6,445 nucleotides of DNA from positions 1-6,445 of the forward strand of contig CAMDRK010000156.1 in NCBI GenBank assembly GCA_945906715.1. Direction: 5' to 3'. The notes under the pieces are model-generated. The model worked only from the letters and a program-made list of their open reading frames with translations, ran no database searches and had not been told where the DNA came from. Of this stretch, positions 1 through 4,464 are shown piece by piece. Source of the DNA: Nitrospira lenta. Lineage in GTDB: Bacteria; Nitrospirota; Nitrospiria; Nitrospirales; Nitrospiraceae. Position 1 is the first letter of the stretch. Every line of letters begins with the position of its first letter. Made by a program: the position numbers and the translations under genes.

Positions 1-1
1 T

Positions 2-214
2 CGGACCGCGATGCTCTACTTTGACGACGATACGACCAGTTTGGAGGCGAGTGTGTCGGATGAGCACGAGCACCTCTACAAGTTGATGGAAGCCAACAAG
101 ATGAAGCCCTGTCACCTCACGGTGAATCTGCGGGAGTACAAAGGGCAACGGTTCATCGATGTCACGGGCTATGCACCCACCGGGGCGGTCTCGATTCCAC
201 CGGCGAGTAAGTAA
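2..214 (+). CDS. 3' end of an unrecognised gene (partial)
   Basis: The frame is open from the first complete codon of the window to a TAA at 212-214. An ATG lies at 11, but no ribosome binding site can be seen in the ten bases before it, so I treat this as the C-terminal part of a longer gene cut by the window edge. The visible 70 residues are soluble and acidic at first (YFDDDTTSLEASVSDEHEH). They continue with a helix-like stretch and a strand-like segment (HLTVNLREYKGQRFIDVTGY), and end in a short Pro/Ser-rich tail. There is no membrane segment and no motif I recognise. The gene is on the same strand as the small gene that follows 84 bp later. It belongs to the accessory region left of the integrase. 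Function unknown. Confidence 0.55.
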   Translation, partial: RTAMLYFDDDTTSLEASVSDEHEHLYKLMEANKMKPCHLTVNLREYKGQRFIDVTGYAPTGAVSIPPASK

Positions 215-286
215 GGCGTGAGGGATGAGGATGAGCCATCGCCTTGTGCGTGCGGTGTATCGTGCAGTCCATTATGTGTGTTCGAT

Positions 287-291
287 GGAGG
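287..291 (+). promoter_or_regulatory. ribosome binding site deciding the start at 299
   Basis: GGAGG lies 7 nt upstream of ATG 299. It supports the 66-residue product over a longer reading from GTG 218. Confidence 0.6.
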
Positions 292-298
292 TCATGAG

Positions 299-499
299 AT
301 GAATGCGTCACCATGCATGCCTTTGAACCTGTTGCTGACGGAAGCGGAGTTTGGCGTACTGACGGAGGTGGGTGAAGAGAATGCCTTGTCGCCCGAGGAC
401 GTGCTCAAGACCATCCTCGAAGAATATGTGGAACTGCGGGCCAATCATCCGCATCTCTACGTGCAATTCGCCGTGTGTCGTGGTCGGTGCCTCAAGTGA
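299..499 (+). CDS. small hypothetical protein, possibly ribbon-helix-helix-like
   Basis: This encodes 66 residues from ATG 299 to TGA 497-499. The start is chosen because GGAGG at 287-291 sits 7 nt before this ATG; a longer frame back to a GTG at 218 has no such site. The protein begins with a strand-like segment (MPLNLLLTEAEF), then two probable helices separated by a short turn (residues about 13-25 and 29-42, with SPEDVLKTILEEYVELR). That layout resembles the strand-helix-helix of ribbon-helix-helix (CopG/Arc-like) DNA-binding proteins, but the family's basic N-terminal strand is missing, so the match is only suggestive. The tail contains Cys, His and Arg residues (FAVCRGRCLK). It lies between an unknown gene and a convergent radC. 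It may be a small regulator of the mobile element. I do not recognise a named family. Confidence 0.6.
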   Translation: MNASPCMPLNLLLTEAEFGVLTEVGEENALSPEDVLKTILEEYVELRANHPHLYVQFAVCRGRCLK

Positions 500-525
500 T
501 CGACATGTGAAAGGGCGCCGTGATC

Positions 526-559
526 TGAGTGCCCCGGCTCATGCGAGCCTAAGCGCTCA
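526..559. terminator. two-tier hairpin between convergent genes
   Basis: The outer arms TGAGTGC (526-532) and GCGCTCA (553-559) pair with one G-T wobble. The inner arms GGCTC (536-540) and GAGCC (545-549) pair perfectly around an ATGC loop, and 3-nt internal loops separate the two tiers. It sits just after the stop of the plus-strand small gene and contains the minus-strand radC stop codon (557-559). No T-run follows on either strand, so it is not a textbook intrinsic terminator. It may act as a bidirectional 3'-end or RNA-stability element. Confidence 0.45.
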
Positions 560-1060
560 CGCATCGGGCCAGCCCTGATCAGCGAAGCTATAGCAGTTAT
601 TGTCGGTGAGGATGAGATGGTCCAGCAGGCTGATGCCGAGTAGGTCGGCCCCCTGCCGGAGTCGGCTGGTGAGCACACGATCCTCTTGGCTGGGGGTGGA
701 ATCGCCGGACGGGTGATTGTGCGCACAAATCCAGGCGGCAGCGTTCATCAGGATCAGCGGTTTGAACACCTCGCGTGGATGCACGATGGCCAAGGTCAGG
801 GAGCCGATCGAGACGAGATTGACCCCTATGATGGCATGCTTGGCATCTAGCCCGCAGACCAGGAATTGTTCGCGGTCCAGTTCCGCAAAGAGCGGTCTGA
901 GGACGGTTGCCGCGGCAACCGAGGTGTTCAGCGGTGATGAGGGCGGCATGGCCCGGTTGTCGCGCACCAGCGTGACCCGGTATCGAGGCACAGCGTATTC
1001 ATTCCTCGGCTTCGGCTGCCGTTGCCCGTTCAGAATGCCCTGGGAACCGTGAATGGCCAT
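557..1060 (-). CDS. radC: RadC-family JAB/JAMM domain protein (short, mobile-element type)
   Basis: This encodes 167 residues. The sequence from about residue 65 to 160 is a clear RadC (UPF0758) domain: the DAK...IIGVNLVSIGSL strand region, the VHPREVFKPLIL segment, and the metalloprotease-like signature HNHPSGD...SQED. The JAMM residues H114, H116 and D127 are all present (H-x-H-x10-D). It lacks the N-terminal helix-hairpin-helix domain of chromosomal RadC (about 220 residues). It starts instead with a basic leader followed by an EYAVPRYRVTLVRD strand, as in RadC copies carried by plasmids and integrative elements. The ATG at 1060 is preceded by a perfect AAGGAGG (plus-strand 1066-1072) with a 5-nt gap, so I prefer it to the frame extension up to 1096. 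The biochemical role of RadC is unsettled; the family was once linked to DNA repair, and its presence here fits mobile-element cargo. The domain call is firm. Confidence 0.9.
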   Translation of the reverse strand: MAIHGSQGILNGQRQPKPRNEYAVPRYRVTLVRDNRAMPPSSPLNTSVAAATVLRPLFAELDREQFLVCGLDAKHAIIGVNLVSIGSLTLAIVHPREVFKPLILMNAAAWICAHNHPSGDSTPSQEDRVLTSRLRQGADLLGISLLDHLILTDNNCYSFADQGWPDA

Positions 1061-1065
1061 GTCCG

Positions 1066-1072
1066 CCTCCTT
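1066..1072 (-). promoter_or_regulatory. strong Shine-Dalgarno of radC
   Basis: The minus-strand AAGGAGG is 5 nt before the ATG at 1060. It fixes the radC start and excludes the upstream in-frame extension. Confidence 0.75.
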
Positions 1073-1089
1073 CTTCAACACGATGTCTA

Positions 1090-1119
1090 GCCCCACCCTT
1101 CACAACTCAGGGGTGGGGC
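1090..1119. other. strong GC-rich stem-loop upstream of radC
   Basis: GCCCCACCC (1090-1098) and GGGTGGGGC (1111-1119) are perfect 9-bp arms around a 12-nt loop. No T-tract follows on either strand. On the minus strand it lies 30 nt before the radC start, upstream of its Shine-Dalgarno, so it could sit in the radC leader RNA. It could equally be a boundary structure of the gene-poor stretch to its right. Confidence 0.55.
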
Positions 1120-1402
1120 GTCGAAGAAGCAGGCGGGATGGCGCTCTCGCGGGGGACAGGCCTGAAACGGGAGGGGCCCTACGGGACGGTACCCTGGAAG
1201 GCCTGGCCGCTGCTCTGCAGCGTCATCTCGCACCCGCTGGGAGTCCAGTCCGAATCCGACGTCGGCGGAGATGAAATTGTGTGGGCGTTTGTCACCCTCC
1301 TGGACAGGTGGGCTGCAGTGAATACCAAACAAGTGATCAAGACCGAAAAGGAACCCGTAACGACGTGACTCGCATTTTCGACAAGAGCCGGAGCATGACA
1401 CC
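1120..1402. other. gene-poor stretch with several inverted repeats
   Basis: I see no convincing gene here. A 76-codon plus-strand frame (1138-1368) has a weak start context and no recognisable domain. The stretch does contain secondary-structure potential: CGCTGC/GCAGCG around a TCT loop (1209-1223), 7-bp arms TCATCTC (1223-1229) and GAGATGA (1268-1274), and inside these a 10-bp palindrome CCGACGTCGG (1256-1265). It separates leftward radC from the rightward recombination module, so it should hold divergent promoters. I could not place them with confidence. It could also hold a small RNA or integrase arm/accessory sites. Confidence 0.35.
1390..1393 (+). promoter_or_regulatory. ribosome binding site supporting a TTG start
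   Basis: GGAG is placed 9 nt before TTG 1403. It is the main reason for accepting the unusual start codon of the excisionase-like gene. Confidence 0.5.
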
Positions 1403-1708
1403 TTGAAGCTGGATGAAAAGACTAACGCTGCCTGCTCCTCGCGGAACGGGCGCCTGATCGAACCCAACTATTTCGATCTGAAGATGATTGCAGTTTATTC
1501 CTCCTGTTCGGTACGCTGGCTTCGTGCTCGTCTCGTTGATCGGACGCATCCACTGCCGCATCACCGTGTGGAAGGCAAGCTCCTCGTCAAGAAGGAAGAC
1601 TTTGATCTATGGATAGAAGCCTATCGGGTCTGCCAGCAGCCACAGAAGGTGAATCGGATCATTGAAGACGTGCTGAGCGATCTCTTTTCCGCTCAATCCA
1701 GGGCTTGA
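1403..1708 (+). CDS. excisionase-like winged-helix DNA-binding protein
   Basis: This encodes 101 residues with a TTG start at 1403. GGAG at 1390-1393, 9 nt upstream, supports that start, and no ATG is available in frame nearby. Residues about 23-75 match the MerR-like/HTH_17 excisionase fold: a first helix (YFDLKMIAVYSSCS), a recognition helix (VRWLRARLVD), a wing (HHRVEGKLLVKKED) and a closing helix (FDLWIEAYRV). The family includes phage and integrative-element recombination directionality factors, which bend attachment-site DNA and push the integrase toward excision. It stands first in a plus-strand set with a CI-like regulator and the integrase, so an Xis role is the natural inference. 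A plain MerR-like regulator or a replication-initiation accessory protein is also possible. Residues 76-101 form a helical C-terminal extension. Confidence 0.7.
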   Translation: MKLDEKTNAACSSRNGRLIEPNYFDLKMIAVYSSCSVRWLRARLVDRTHPLPHHRVEGKLLVKKEDFDLWIEAYRVCQQPQKVNRIIEDVLSDLFSAQSRA

Positions 1709-1732
1709 CATCATGGACTCTCTATGTTTACT
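1705..1732 (+). promoter_or_regulatory. candidate promoter of the repressor-integrase pair
   Basis: A perfect -35 hexamer TTGACA (1705-1710) overlaps the stop codon of the excisionase-like gene. The best -10 is TTTACT at 1727-1732 (4 of 6, 16-bp spacer); TACTCT at 1729-1734 (18-bp spacer) is an alternative. Transcription would begin near 1739-1741, a few bases before the ATG at 1744. The -10 is weak, so regulated rather than strong expression is likely. Confidence 0.45.
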
Positions 1733-1744
1733 CTTAAAAGTAAA
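1727..1744. promoter_or_regulatory. candidate operator palindrome over the -10 and start codon
   Basis: TTTACT (1727-1732) and AGTAAA (1739-1744) are perfect 6-bp inverted arms. The centre CTTAAA contains TTAA, so the 18-bp site is palindromic except for one pair. It covers the candidate -10 and the A of the repressor start codon. This is where an autorepressor of the Cro/CI family would bind. The link to the protein is inferred from position only. Confidence 0.45.
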
Positions 1745-1956
1745 TGAGACTCAGGGCGATTCGGCATCGGCAGAAGCTCACGCTCAAAATGCTCGCCAAG
1801 AAGGCGGGGGGAATGAGCTATACCTTTCTTTCCAATGTCGAGACCGGGAAAGCCGATCCCTCACTGAGCACCTTAATGCGATTGGCGTCCGCGCTCGGCG
1901 TTTCTGTTAGTGAGTTGGTCAAAGATCCGCCGGCTGAATCGAAGAGGAAACCCTAG
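1744..1956 (+). CDS. Cro/CI-type (XRE) helix-turn-helix regulator
   Basis: This encodes 70 residues, almost entirely one XRE-type HTH domain. There is a first helix (LRAIRHRQKL), then helix-turn-helix TLKMLAKKAGGMSYTFLSNV (residues about 13-32), the typical ETGKADPSLSTLMRLASALG continuation, and a final helix SVSELVK with a basic tail. The domain is complete although the protein is short. There is no sensor or cleavage domain. The start is fixed: an in-frame TAA (1741-1743) directly precedes the ATG. No Shine-Dalgarno is present, and a promoter just upstream suggests a nearly leaderless mRNA. The stop TAG (1954-1956) overlaps the GTG of the integrase. It probably regulates its own promoter and the integrase. 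Confidence 0.85.
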   Translation: MRLRAIRHRQKLTLKMLAKKAGGMSYTFLSNVETGKADPSLSTLMRLASALGVSVSELVKDPPAESKRKP

Positions 1957-1958
1957 TG
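1943..1958 (+). promoter_or_regulatory. coupled start: RBS and TAGTG stop/start overlap
   Basis: AGAGG (1943-1947) lies inside the repressor's last codons. The repressor stop TAG (1954-1956) shares its G with the integrase GTG (1956-1958). This is a standard translational-coupling arrangement. Confidence 0.65.
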
Positions 1959-3227
1959 GCTGTCAACGTTCGATACTGGAAGAGAGCCTGGTGGGTCTTT
2001 ATTAATCACCAGGGGATCCGCAAGGCGAAGCGGGTTGGAGTGGGAGAATCCGGAAAGAAGGCGGCCAAGCAGGTGGCGCAGCAGATTCAAGCGCGCCTCG
2101 TTCTTGGGCAGGCTGCCTTTGACAGCCACAAGACCGGCGTGACGTTTGACAGTTACTCAGAAACCTTTCTCCAACGCATCCAGCACACCAGAAAGCCCAG
2201 CACGCACGAGGCGTATCAGCAGACATTGACCCGCAATATCAAGCCGATGATCGGGAAGCTGGCTCTACACGCCGTGACTCGCGAGAAGGTGAAGGCCCTG
2301 GCAATGGCCGGGCTGGAAAAAGGACAATCCCCGAAAACAGTTCAGAACACGATCCGGTGCCTGAGCAGCCTCCTGAGTCAGGCCGTAGAGGATGGCCTTC
2401 TGGCCGTGAACTCGGCGCTCAAGCCTGGGAAATTTCTCCCCAAGATCAGTAAGAGGCGCGGGATCAATCCGCTCACCCGTGAAGAAATTGCCACGCTGCT
2501 CGATACGGCCAAGACCAAAGCCCCACGGTACTACCCGATTTTCCTCTGCGCTGCCAGGACGGGACTTCGTATGGGCGAGCTGCTCGCGCTCCAATGGGAC
2601 GACCTCGACTTTAATGGACGGTGCATTCAGATCTCACGCAACTTTACGCATTGGAAGCTCACGACCCCCAAGAGCGGCGAGAGCCGCCGCGTGGATATGT
2701 CCCTGGAGCTAACACAGGTGCTCAAAGACCTGAAACTTGAGCGCCAAATTGACGCTGGGGCCAGCGGAACCGACGTACCGCCCTGGGTATTCTGCAACGA
2801 GAACGGTGGGCTCCTGCATCCAAACAACCTCCGTGACCGGATTTTTTACGGGCTCCTGACCAAGGCCAATCTTCGAAAAGTTCGGTTCCACGACCTTAGA
2901 CATTCCTACGCCAGCCTGCTCCTTCAGCAGGGGGAAAGCCCCGTGTATGTGAAGGACCAGCTGGGCCACTCGTCAATTCAGATCACGGTGGATTGTTACG
3001 GACATCTGATCCCAGGCGGAAACAAACAGGCGGTGGACCGGCTCGATACCCCTCCGGTCCAGCCGTCGTGTGAGGCCGAATCCGCAACCCCAGCGCAACC
3101 ACGCAAACCGATTGCTCTTCCGGCTTCAGTCAATATGCCAAACTATCCGGTAGTTACGAGAAGAAGGTATGGGGTGAGTGACGGGTTTCGAACCCGCGAC
3201 CTCCGGATCCACAATCCGGCGCTCTAA
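1956..3227 (+). CDS. int: tyrosine recombinase/phage-type integrase
   Basis: This encodes 423 residues. The GTG start overlaps the repressor stop as TAGTG; AGAGG at 1943-1947 is 8 nt upstream, so translation is probably coupled. Residues about 5-50 form a basic arm-binding domain (WKRAWWVFINHQGIRKAKR). Residues 62-155 form the helical core-binding domain, and 170-365 the catalytic domain. All catalytic residues are visible: R205 (TGLRMGELLAL), K239 in TPKSGESRR, H312 and R315 (HDLRH), H338 (LGHSS) and nucleophile Y348 (DCYGHL). A Pro/Ala-rich linker follows. The final residues (GVSDGFRTRDLRIHNPAL) are the antisense translation of the tRNA-His gene, and the stop codon TAA (3225-3227) lies in its D-loop region. 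The enzyme inserts and excises the element at that tRNA gene. Its true C-terminus in the excised form may differ. Confidence 0.95.
   Translation: MAVNVRYWKRAWWVFINHQGIRKAKRVGVGESGKKAAKQVAQQIQARLVLGQAAFDSHKTGVTFDSYSETFLQRIQHTRKPSTHEAYQQTLTRNIKPMIGKLALHAVTREKVKALAMAGLEKGQSPKTVQNTIRCLSSLLSQAVEDGLLAVNSALKPGKFLPKISKRRGINPLTREEIATLLDTAKTKAPRYYPIFLCAARTGLRMGELLALQWDDLDFNGRCIQISRNFTHWKLTTPKSGESRRVDMSLELTQVLKDLKLERQIDAGASGTDVPPWVFCNENGGLLHPNNLRDRIFYGLLTKANLRKVRFHDLRHSYASLLLQQGESPVYVKDQLGHSSIQITVDCYGHLIPGGNKQAVDRLDTPPVQPSCEAESATPAQPRKPIALPASVNMPNYPVVTRRRYGVSDGFRTRDLRIHNPAL
3170..3212. other. probable attachment site (3' half of tRNA-His)
   Basis: The integrase gene abuts and enters the 3' end of an intact tRNA gene, the standard layout for elements that use the 3' half of a tRNA as attB. 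The crossover is usually in the anticodon loop or T-loop, which gives this interval from the CCA end to the anticodon loop. I found no second copy of the sequence elsewhere in the window, so the other end of the element must lie to the left, outside it. The exact limits are inferred. Confidence 0.6.
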
Positions 3228-3247
3228 CCAGCTGAGCTACACCCACC
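3170..3247 (-). tRNA. tRNA-His (anticodon GTG)
   Basis: Read on the minus strand, the acceptor arm GTGGGTG pairs with CACTCAC (one G-T). The D-arm GCTC/GAGC, anticodon arm CCGGA/TCCGG with loop TTGTGGA, and T-arm GCGGG/CCCGT around TTCGAAA are all intact. The anticodon is GTG. The extra G at position -1 opposite C73, diagnostic of tRNA-His, is present (base 3247), and the 3' CCA is encoded (3170-3172). The 3' end faces the integrase. The gene is complete, so the insertion restored it. Confidence 0.97.
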
Positions 3248-3272
3248 ATGCAGGAGTGACTGAAGAGGAGCG

Positions 3273-3302
3273 ATCATAACAAAGTAGGAATCGCTGCCGC
3301 AA
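3273..3302 (-). promoter_or_regulatory. promoter of tRNA-His
   Basis: On the minus strand, -35 TTGCGG (3297-3302) and -10 TATGAT (3273-3278, 5 of 6) are separated by 18 bp. Initiation is expected near 3266, about 20 nt before the mature tRNA 5' end. Confidence 0.6.
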
Positions 3303-3324
3303 CCGCATCGGAGAGCAGTCCTTG

Positions 3325-3380
3325 GTCAAGAGTCATTTGTCATTAGACGCACAATTGACTGTTGACCAGTGACCACTGAC
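3325..3380. repeat. heptamer-periodic repeat with inverted halves
   Basis: GTCA recurs every 7 bp at 3325, 3332 and 3339. Its reverse complement TGAC recurs every 7 bp at 3356, 3363, 3370 and 3377. The three bases between cores vary. The halves can fold as an imperfect hairpin with 4-bp paired steps and a loop near 3343-3355. The repeat starts 5 bp past the pyrF stop, so it may shape the 3' end of that transcript before the tRNA-His promoter. Because 7 is not a multiple of 3, the TGA cores give stops in all three frames on each strand. Confidence 0.7.
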
Positions 3381-3385
3381 TTTCA

Positions 3386-4099
3386 TCACCCCCGCGCATC
3401 AAAGGCTGCCTGCATTTCTGAGAGGATTGCGGCGGCGGCGGCGGCGGGATCCGAAGCATCTCTGATGGGTCGGCCGACCACCAAGTAATCAGCTCCCGCC
3501 GAAATTGCCTGGGTGGGCGTGGTCGCCCTGGCATGATCATCGACACCTTCGCCGGCGGGACGCACACCGGGCGTGACGATCAGAAATCGTGGACCGACCT
3601 TGGGACGGAGGATCGCCGGCTCTTCGCCCGACGCCACCACCCCATCACAGCCCACCTCGGATGCTAACAGGGCGCGTGCGGTGACTAGGTCCTGGACACT
3701 TCGCTGAATGCCCATATCGCGGAGATCATGGCTGTCGAAATTGGTCAGCACCGTCACAGCCAACAATTTCAGTGTGGATGTTCCACGGCCTTGGACCGCT
3801 GCGTCCAGCGCCTTGCGGTTTGCATGGATCGTCAAGAATTCTACGCCCATCGACGCAACCCGCGCAGTGGCTCGACGAACAGTCTCTTCGATATCGAGAA
3901 ACTTGAGGTCCAGAAACACCCGCTTCCCTCGCGCGATCAGGTGCTGAACCATCTCCGGTCCGGCAGCCGTGAACAGTTCAAGTCCGACCTTTACGAATAC
4001 AATTTTATCCTGCACCCGATCGAGAAGCCGCTCAGCTTCATCGCGTGAAGGGACATCGAGGGCGAGGATTAAACGGTCACGAGCAATGATAGTTGGCAT
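3386..4099 (-). CDS. pyrF: orotidine 5'-phosphate decarboxylase
   Basis: This encodes 237 residues, the usual length for the short bacterial family. The enzyme decarboxylates OMP to UMP, the last step of de novo pyrimidine synthesis, in the cytoplasm. The TIM-barrel markers are present: ALDVPS (D15), FVKVGLELF (K37), and the catalytic D-x-K-x-x-D motif in LDLKFLDIEET (D64, K66, D69). The usual HD is here LD, with the catalytic residues kept. VTPGVRP (175-181) and the phosphate-binding VVGRPI with R210 also fit. The ATG at 4099 has AAGGA (plus-strand 4108-4112) 8 nt upstream. A run of five GCC codons plus GCA encodes A219-A224 near the C-terminus (about 3428-3445). It is transcribed divergently from rpsT and toward the tRNA-His gene. 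Confidence 0.96.
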   Translation of the reverse strand: MPTIIARDRLILALDVPSRDEAERLLDRVQDKIVFVKVGLELFTAAGPEMVQHLIARGKRVFLDLKFLDIEETVRRATARVASMGVEFLTIHANRKALDAAVQGRGTSTLKLLAVTVLTNFDSHDLRDMGIQRSVQDLVTARALLASEVGCDGVVASGEEPAILRPKVGPRFLIVTPGVRPAGEGVDDHARATTPTQAISAGADYLVVGRPIRDASDPAAAAAAILSEMQAAFDARG

Positions 4100-4128
4100 C
4101 GGCCTGTTCCTTTGAAGAATGGCTCACC

Positions 4129-4158
4129 TTGACGCTTCGTCGAGCCCTATGGTACAAG
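4129..4158 (+). promoter_or_regulatory. promoter of rpsT, extended -10
   Basis: TTGACG (4129-4134) and TACAAG (4153-4158) are separated by 18 bp, and TGG directly before the -10 gives an extended -10 motif. Initiation is expected near 4165, about 20 nt before the start codon. Confidence 0.5.
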
Positions 4159-4185
4159 TACGCTCTTTTTCAAGAGGAGTCTACT

Positions 4186-4464
4186 ATGCCGGTTGTACAT
4201 AAATCGACCATTCGCCGAGCCCGCCAAGCTGTTAAGCATCGCGACCGTAACCGTGCGACGCTGGGCGCCCTCAAGAGCCTCGTCAAGAAAGTCCAAGCGG
4301 CCGTGGCCGAAAAGAAGGTCGAGGAAGCAAAAGTCTCCCTCCGCCTAGCCACGTCGGCGCTCGGTAAAGCCGTGACAAAAGGTGTGATGAAGCCGAATAC
4401 GGCCTCGCGCCGCATTGGCCGCCTCACGGTCCACGTCAACTCCTTGTCTGCTTCCCGCTCGTAA
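4186..4464 (+). CDS. rpsT: 30S ribosomal protein S20
   Basis: This encodes 92 residues, standard for bS20, which binds 16S rRNA in the body of the small subunit. The protein is highly basic with the typical helical pattern: STIRRARQAVKHRDRNRA, then LKSLVKKVQAAVAEKKVEEA, and the conserved ALGKAVTKGVMKPNTASRRIGRL block near the C-terminus. The start is ATG 4186, not the upstream in-frame codon at 4093, because GAGGAG (4174-4179) precedes it by 6 nt and S20 homologues begin with a short basic N-terminus. It is the only plus-strand gene in the conserved region. Its 3' end overlaps the convergent holA by 29 bp. Confidence 0.96.
   Translation: MPVVHKSTIRRARQAVKHRDRNRATLGALKSLVKKVQAAVAEKKVEEAKVSLRLATSALGKAVTKGVMKPNTASRRIGRLTVHVNSLSASRS

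Noticed and set aside
1090..1119. Intrinsic terminator at the GC-rich stem-loop
   Set aside because: No T-run follows on either strand, and it is at the 5' side of radC rather than past a gene end.
1138..1368. A 76-codon plus-strand frame between radC and the excisionase-like gene
   Set aside because: Weak start context, no domain or coding pattern I recognise, and it overlaps several inverted repeats. A long minus-strand frame (1087-1467) over the same bases is equally unconvincing, so both look like GC-driven open frames.
3428..3447. GGC trinucleotide run as a possible slippage locus
   Set aside because: It encodes only six alanines in a surface region near the PyrF C-terminus. Gain or loss keeps the frame, so no switch is expected; ordinary alanine-rich coding is enough.
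4093..4185. N-terminal extension of S20 from an in-frame codon at 4093
   Set aside because: It would overlap the divergent pyrF start and the rpsT promoter. ATG 4186 has a strong GAGGAG site and matches S20 length.
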